From positions 1 through 8,110 of the forward strand of contig JAITHH010000165.1 in assembly GCA_031280065.1 (NCBI GenBank): a stretch of DNA of 8,110 nt, read 5' to 3'. The position numbers were made by a program, and so were the translations under genes. This document shows positions 5,510 through 8,110 of this stretch, one piece after another (positions within the stretch are counted from its first letter, which is position 1; the number at the start of each line of letters is the position of its first letter). Below the pieces are notes generated by a model that worked only from the letters and a program-made list of their open reading frames with translations, was not told the origin of the DNA and ran no database searches. Source of the stretch: Treponema sp. GTDB taxonomy: Bacteria; Spirochaetota; Spirochaetia; Treponematales; Breznakiellaceae.

Positions 5510-7374
5510 AAAGTTTCTTCTATAAGAATCTGCTGGCCCTGGCCCTGGCAGCCGGGGCCGCCGCGCTCTCCCTCACCCTGTCGCTGCTGTTCTTCGCCGA
5601 CTCCGGCTACTACGAGACCAATACCCGCGCCCTGCTGGAAACGGCCCAGGCGATGGCGTTCTCGATGCCCGATGGCTTTCCCCGGCGTTTTTTCGAGGAC
5701 GAAGCGGGGCCTGCTGAATCCCTCCCCGCTGAATCCTGGGTGCAGGCGCTGCCCGGGGCAAGCCCCTTTCGCATTACCCTGATCCGCCGCGATGGGACGG
5801 TGCTGGCCGATTCCCGCCTGGACGCGGCGGACGCGGTGAACCACGCGGACCGGCCCGAAGTACGCGCCGCCCTGTCCGGCGTTCCCGGCAGCTCCCGGCG
5901 GAATTCCCGCAGCGTGGGTGTCAAGCTGATCTATGCGGCTCTGCCGGTTTACGGCGCGGACGGGCAGGTGATCGGGGCGTTCCGGCTCTCCCATACCACG
6001 CCGGGATTCTGGCGGCGGCTCTCCCCCAAGGCGCTTCCGTTTCTGGGCTGCGGCCTGCTGGTCATGCTGGCGATATTCGCCGCGCTCTACGGGTTCTCCC
6101 GTGCCCTGTCAAAGCCGCTGGATGAATTGGCCGCGCTTGCCCGCTCCCTCCGCGATCCGGGGAACGCGGACTGGGCCGCGCCGCCGGGGGGCCCGCTCCA
6201 GTCCGCGGCCTATGGGGTGCGGGAGTTCGATCTCTTGGACCGGGCCCTGCGGTCCATGGCCATGGAACTGCGGTCCCGGATAGCGGAGGCCCGCGCCGAA
6301 GGCCGCCGGCTGGAGGCGATTCTCAACGGCATGAACGAGGCGGTGCTGGCCCTGGATGGAAATCTGGGCCTCTGTCTGGCAAACCCCAAGGCGAGGGAAC
6401 TCTTTGCCGGGGCCGGTACGCCGGACCTTCCCCGCAGCCTCCTGGAAGCGGGCTGCCCGGTGGAACTGGAGGACGCGGCCAAGGCGGTGTTAGCCGGGGG
6501 ACGGGCGCTGGAGCGGGAACTTCGGCTTCCCATCGGGGGGAATTCACGCTGCTTCAGACTTTTTGCCGCGCCTTTGGACCGGAACGGCGGCGGGGTGGTC
6601 ATGGTGCTGGGGGATCTGACCCGTCTGCACCAGTTGGAACGGGTCCGCCAGGATTTTGCGGCCAATGTGTCCCACGAATTGCGGACGCCGATTCAGCTTA
6701 TCAAGGGCTACGCCGAGGCGCTGCTGGAGGCTTCGCCTTTGGCGCCGCCTTTGGCGCCGCCTTCGGCGCCGCCTGCCGCCGCGTCGGGGGAGGGGGAGCC
6801 GCTGCGCCGGGGCATTGAAATCATCTGGAAGAGCGCCTTGACGATGGAGAATCTGACGACGGACCTCTTGAGCCTGGTGAGTCTGGAGGATGAGAGCCGC
6901 GCCCGCCCTGAGCCGCAAGAGGCCGGCGTCAAGGACCTGCTGGACGAGGCGCTGGGCTTTGTGGAGCCCGCCGCGGCTAAGAAGCGGATCCGCATTACCG
7001 CCCGGTGCGGCGCGGAACTCCGCGCTTCGGTTCACGGGACGCTCCTGGCGCAGGCGCTGATCAACATGCTGGACAATGCGGTCAAGTATTCGCCTCCCTC
7101 GTCGGAGGTGCGGGTAGAGGCGTTTGCGGTTTCTGGGGAACGTCCGGAGATGGTTATCGCGGTGAAGGACCAGGGGCCGGGCATTCCGGCGGAGCATCAG
7201 AGCCGCATCTTTGAGCGTTTTTACCGGGTGGACAAGGCCCGCAGCCGGGAGCAGGGGGGCACGGGTCTGGGCCTGGCGATTGTCCGCCATATTGCCCTGC
7301 TGCATGGCGGTACGGTGGAGGTGGAAAGCCGCGCCGGTGAGGGCTCCGTATTCCGGCTTCGCATACCGGTCTAA
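5506..7374 (+). CDS. PhoR-like transmembrane sensor histidine kinase
   Basis: The 622-residue product has membrane helices at about 8-30 and 177-197. They flank an extracytoplasmic PAS/Cache-like domain with RITLIRRDGTVLADS and NHADRPEVRAAL, a pattern seen in PhoR/ResE-type kinases. HAMP follows (about 198-255, P204), then a cytoplasmic PAS (about 265-372). HisKA has H390 in NVSHELRTP. The HATPase has N524, DQGPGI (555-560), IFERFYRVD (568-576) and GGTGLGL (584-590). All catalytic motifs are intact. It should phosphorylate, and possibly dephosphorylate, the regulator encoded by the overlapping upstream gene (4-nt ATGA overlap). The loop between the two dimerisation helices is enlarged by a proline-rich stretch at about 409-430, encoded by a 12-nt tandem repeat. 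The ligand is not evident. The gene ends at TAA 7372-7374 with no clear terminator. Confidence 0.92.
   Translation: MKSFFYKNLLALALAAGAAALSLTLSLLFFADSGYYETNTRALLETAQAMAFSMPDGFPRRFFEDEAGPAESLPAESWVQALPGASPFRITLIRRDGTVLADSRLDAADAVNHADRPEVRAALSGVPGSSRRNSRSVGVKLIYAALPVYGADGQVIGAFRLSHTTPGFWRRLSPKALPFLGCGLLVMLAIFAALYGFSRALSKPLDELAALARSLRDPGNADWAAPPGGPLQSAAYGVREFDLLDRALRSMAMELRSRIAEARAEGRRLEAILNGMNEAVLALDGNLGLCLANPKARELFAGAGTPDLPRSLLEAGCPVELEDAAKAVLAGGRALERELRLPIGGNSRCFRLFAAPLDRNGGGVVMVLGDLTRLHQLERVRQDFAANVSHELRTPIQLIKGYAEALLEASPLAPPLAPPSAPPAAASGEGEPLRRGIEIIWKSALTMENLTTDLLSLVSLEDESRARPEPQEAGVKDLLDEALGFVEPAAAKKRIRITARCGAELRASVHGTLLAQALINMLDNAVKYSPPSSEVRVEAFAVSGERPEMVIAVKDQGPGIPAEHQSRIFERFYRVDKARSREQGGTGLGLAIVRHIALLHGGTVEVESRAGEGSVFRLRIPV
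6739..6774 (+). repeat. 12-nt tandem repeat inside the PhoR-like kinase gene
   Basis: Three consecutive copies of TTGGCGCCGCCT (the third begins TC) keep the reading frame and encode APPL/APPS-type units, giving PLAPPLAPPSAPP. Each copy contains the palindrome GGCGCC. The insertion falls in the turn of the HisKA helical hairpin, where extra residues are tolerated. Because the unit is a multiple of three, gain or loss of copies would change loop length without breaking the frame. Confidence 0.85.
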
Positions 7375-7432
7375 CCGGGGGGACCGGGGGCGCGAACCAG
7401 AGGCGGCCAATGACAATTGCCAATAATCGCTC

Positions 7433-7463
7433 TTGACAAAACCCCCTTCATGTATCCTATTAT
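7433..7463 (+). promoter_or_regulatory. Promoter of the exported protein gene
   Basis: TTGACA at 7433-7438 is a perfect -35. TATTAT at 7458-7463 is a 5/6 match to the -10 with a rather long 19-nt spacer; at 17 nt the hexamer CCTATT is much poorer. The region turns A+T-rich compared with the GC-rich genes on either side. Transcription would begin near 7470, leaving a leader of about 60 nt, so the gene is probably a unit separate from the two-component operon. Confidence 0.62.
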
Positions 7464-7491
7464 AGAGCTATGTAATTTCCGATAAATATAA

Positions 7492-7498
7492 GGGGGGG
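7492..7498 (+). repeat. Seven-G homopolymer tract in the leader
   Basis: Seven consecutive G lie between the predicted -10 and the start codon of the exported protein gene, and 4 nt before the alternative ATG at 7503. Such tracts are prone to slippage. In Treponema pallidum poly-G tracts upstream of tpr genes affect expression. At only seven bases and downstream of the predicted transcription start, a similar role here is speculative. Confidence 0.4.
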
Positions 7499-7523
7499 CC
7501 GTATGATCCAGGTTCCATTCCAT

Positions 7524-7529
7524 AAGGAG
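7524..7529 (+). promoter_or_regulatory. Ribosome binding site of the exported protein gene
   Basis: AAGGAG precedes ATG at 7533 by 3 nt and an adjacent in-frame GTG at 7536 by 6 nt. The in-frame ATG at 7503 would place this site inside the coding sequence and add ten residues in front of the signal peptide, so it is less likely. The choice between 7533 and 7536 changes one residue only. Confidence 0.75.
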
Positions 7530-7532
7530 TCT

Positions 7533-8110
7533 ATGGTGAAGACTATATCAAAAGTAATTCCTTTGTTGTTCCTGTCCCTTGCGGCAGTTTCCGGGGTGTA
7601 TGCGCAAACGCCGCCGCAGCCTAATCAGCAGCAATCGCATAAGATAACATCGCCGCCGGCGCCTACCGAGCCGGTGCTGTTCAGCCCGGAAAGCGGCCAG
7701 TACCGCGCCACCATGGGGACTATCTCGTCGGACATCGACGGGTTCATGGATGTGGGCGGCTTCAAAGATACTTCCTTCACAAGCAGTCTGTTCTACATGG
7801 GCTTTGACCCCCAGGGGGTTACGGTGGGAATGGGGATCAAGATCACCCCTATGGTATACGCGGGCATCGCATACGGCGGCAGCCTGATTCAGGACCTGCT
7901 TAACCGCGCTACTAACCAGAGTACGAGCGATTTGAAGCTGTCGCTGAACAACGATGTGCCCGGCGTGTATACCGCGACCGGGGAACGTCCCGCGGAGGCT
8001 TTGAGCCGGAACGAGTTCAACGTGTTCCTCGGCATCTGGCGGGTGGGCTTGTGCGTCGGTTTTTCGCAAATTTTAAGCGCCTTACAGCCCAAGACCGGCG
8101 AAATGAGCAT
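7533..8110 (+). CDS. Exported protein of unknown function, N-terminal part (runs off the right edge)
   Basis: I do not recognise this family. The frame is open for 192 codons to the window edge. Residues 1-24 form a clear Sec signal peptide: MVK start, hydrophobic core ISKVIPLLFLSLAAVSG, and cleavage expected after VYA before Q25. There is no lipobox cysteine, so it is not a lipoprotein. A Pro/Gln-rich linker follows (about 25-47). From residue 55 on, alternating and glycine-rich segments such as SSLFYMGFDPQGVTVGMGIKITPMVYAGIAYGG suggest beta strands, as in an outer-membrane barrel or periplasmic beta protein. The gene has its own promoter and lies 158 bp after the sensor kinase. Regulation by the neighbouring two-component system is possible but no operator repeat was recognised. 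Outer-membrane location is inference. Confidence 0.72.
   Translation, partial: MVKTISKVIPLLFLSLAAVSGVYAQTPPQPNQQQSHKITSPPAPTEPVLFSPESGQYRATMGTISSDIDGFMDVGGFKDTSFTSSLFYMGFDPQGVTVGMGIKITPMVYAGIAYGGSLIQDLLNRATNQSTSDLKLSLNNDVPGVYTATGERPAEALSRNEFNVFLGIWRVGLCVGFSQILSALQPKTGEMS

Noticed and set aside
6544..7416. Minus-strand open frame of 290 codons
   Set aside because: Antisense to the catalytic half of the PhoR-like kinase, Arg-rich, no domain recognised.
7375..7430. Terminator after the sensor kinase gene
   Set aside because: There are repeated CCGGGGG blocks and a weak CAAT/ATTG pairing, but no stable stem followed by a T-run.
7548..8069. Minus-strand open frame of 173 codons
   Set aside because: Opposes the exported protein gene, which has a promoter, a ribosome binding site and a clear signal peptide; the antisense product has none of these supports.

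Overview
The window is GC-rich bacterial DNA carrying three genes on the minus strand (positions 1-4530) and three on the plus strand (4802-8110). Both edge genes are cut by the window. The last gene has a Sec signal peptide and looks like an envelope protein. The two kinases have PAS domains of a style I associate with spirochaetes, especially Treponema relatives. A didermic spirochaete is therefore my best guess, but nothing here proves the lineage.

Left part (1 to about 540): the first 45 codons of an IS110-family (DEDD) transposase run off the left edge. A long structured non-coding stretch lies upstream of it. Several stems within about 180 nt sit where IS110-group elements encode their bridge (seek) RNA, and a separate hairpin covers the transposase ribosome binding site. 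This is the most interesting part of the window. The outer boundary of the element is probably somewhere between 410 and 540, where inverted repeats cluster.

Middle left (599-4530): nudC, a zinc-ribbon Nudix NAD(H) pyrophosphatase, lies downstream of a 1013-residue membrane-bound hybrid histidine kinase (sensor region, three PAS domains, HisKA, HATPase, receiver). Between them are two hairpins with the same 9-bp G6/C6 stem. A diverged second copy of part of this G-run repeat lies at 4583-4630, so a repeat family occupies the intergenic spaces on both sides of the kinase.

Middle right (4531-7374): a divergent intergenic region separates the hybrid kinase from a PhoB-like response regulator and a PhoR-like sensor kinase, whose genes overlap by ATGA. 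The hybrid kinase has a near-consensus promoter so close to its ATG that the message may be leaderless. The regulator has a normal ribosome binding site and a structured leader with mutually exclusive hairpins.

Right end (7375-8110): a promoter, a seven-G tract and a strong ribosome binding site precede a truncated gene for an exported protein of unknown function. Functionally the window is a signalling locus: a two-component pair plus a divergent hybrid kinase that could feed into it or be independent, with an envelope protein gene as a possible but unproven target.
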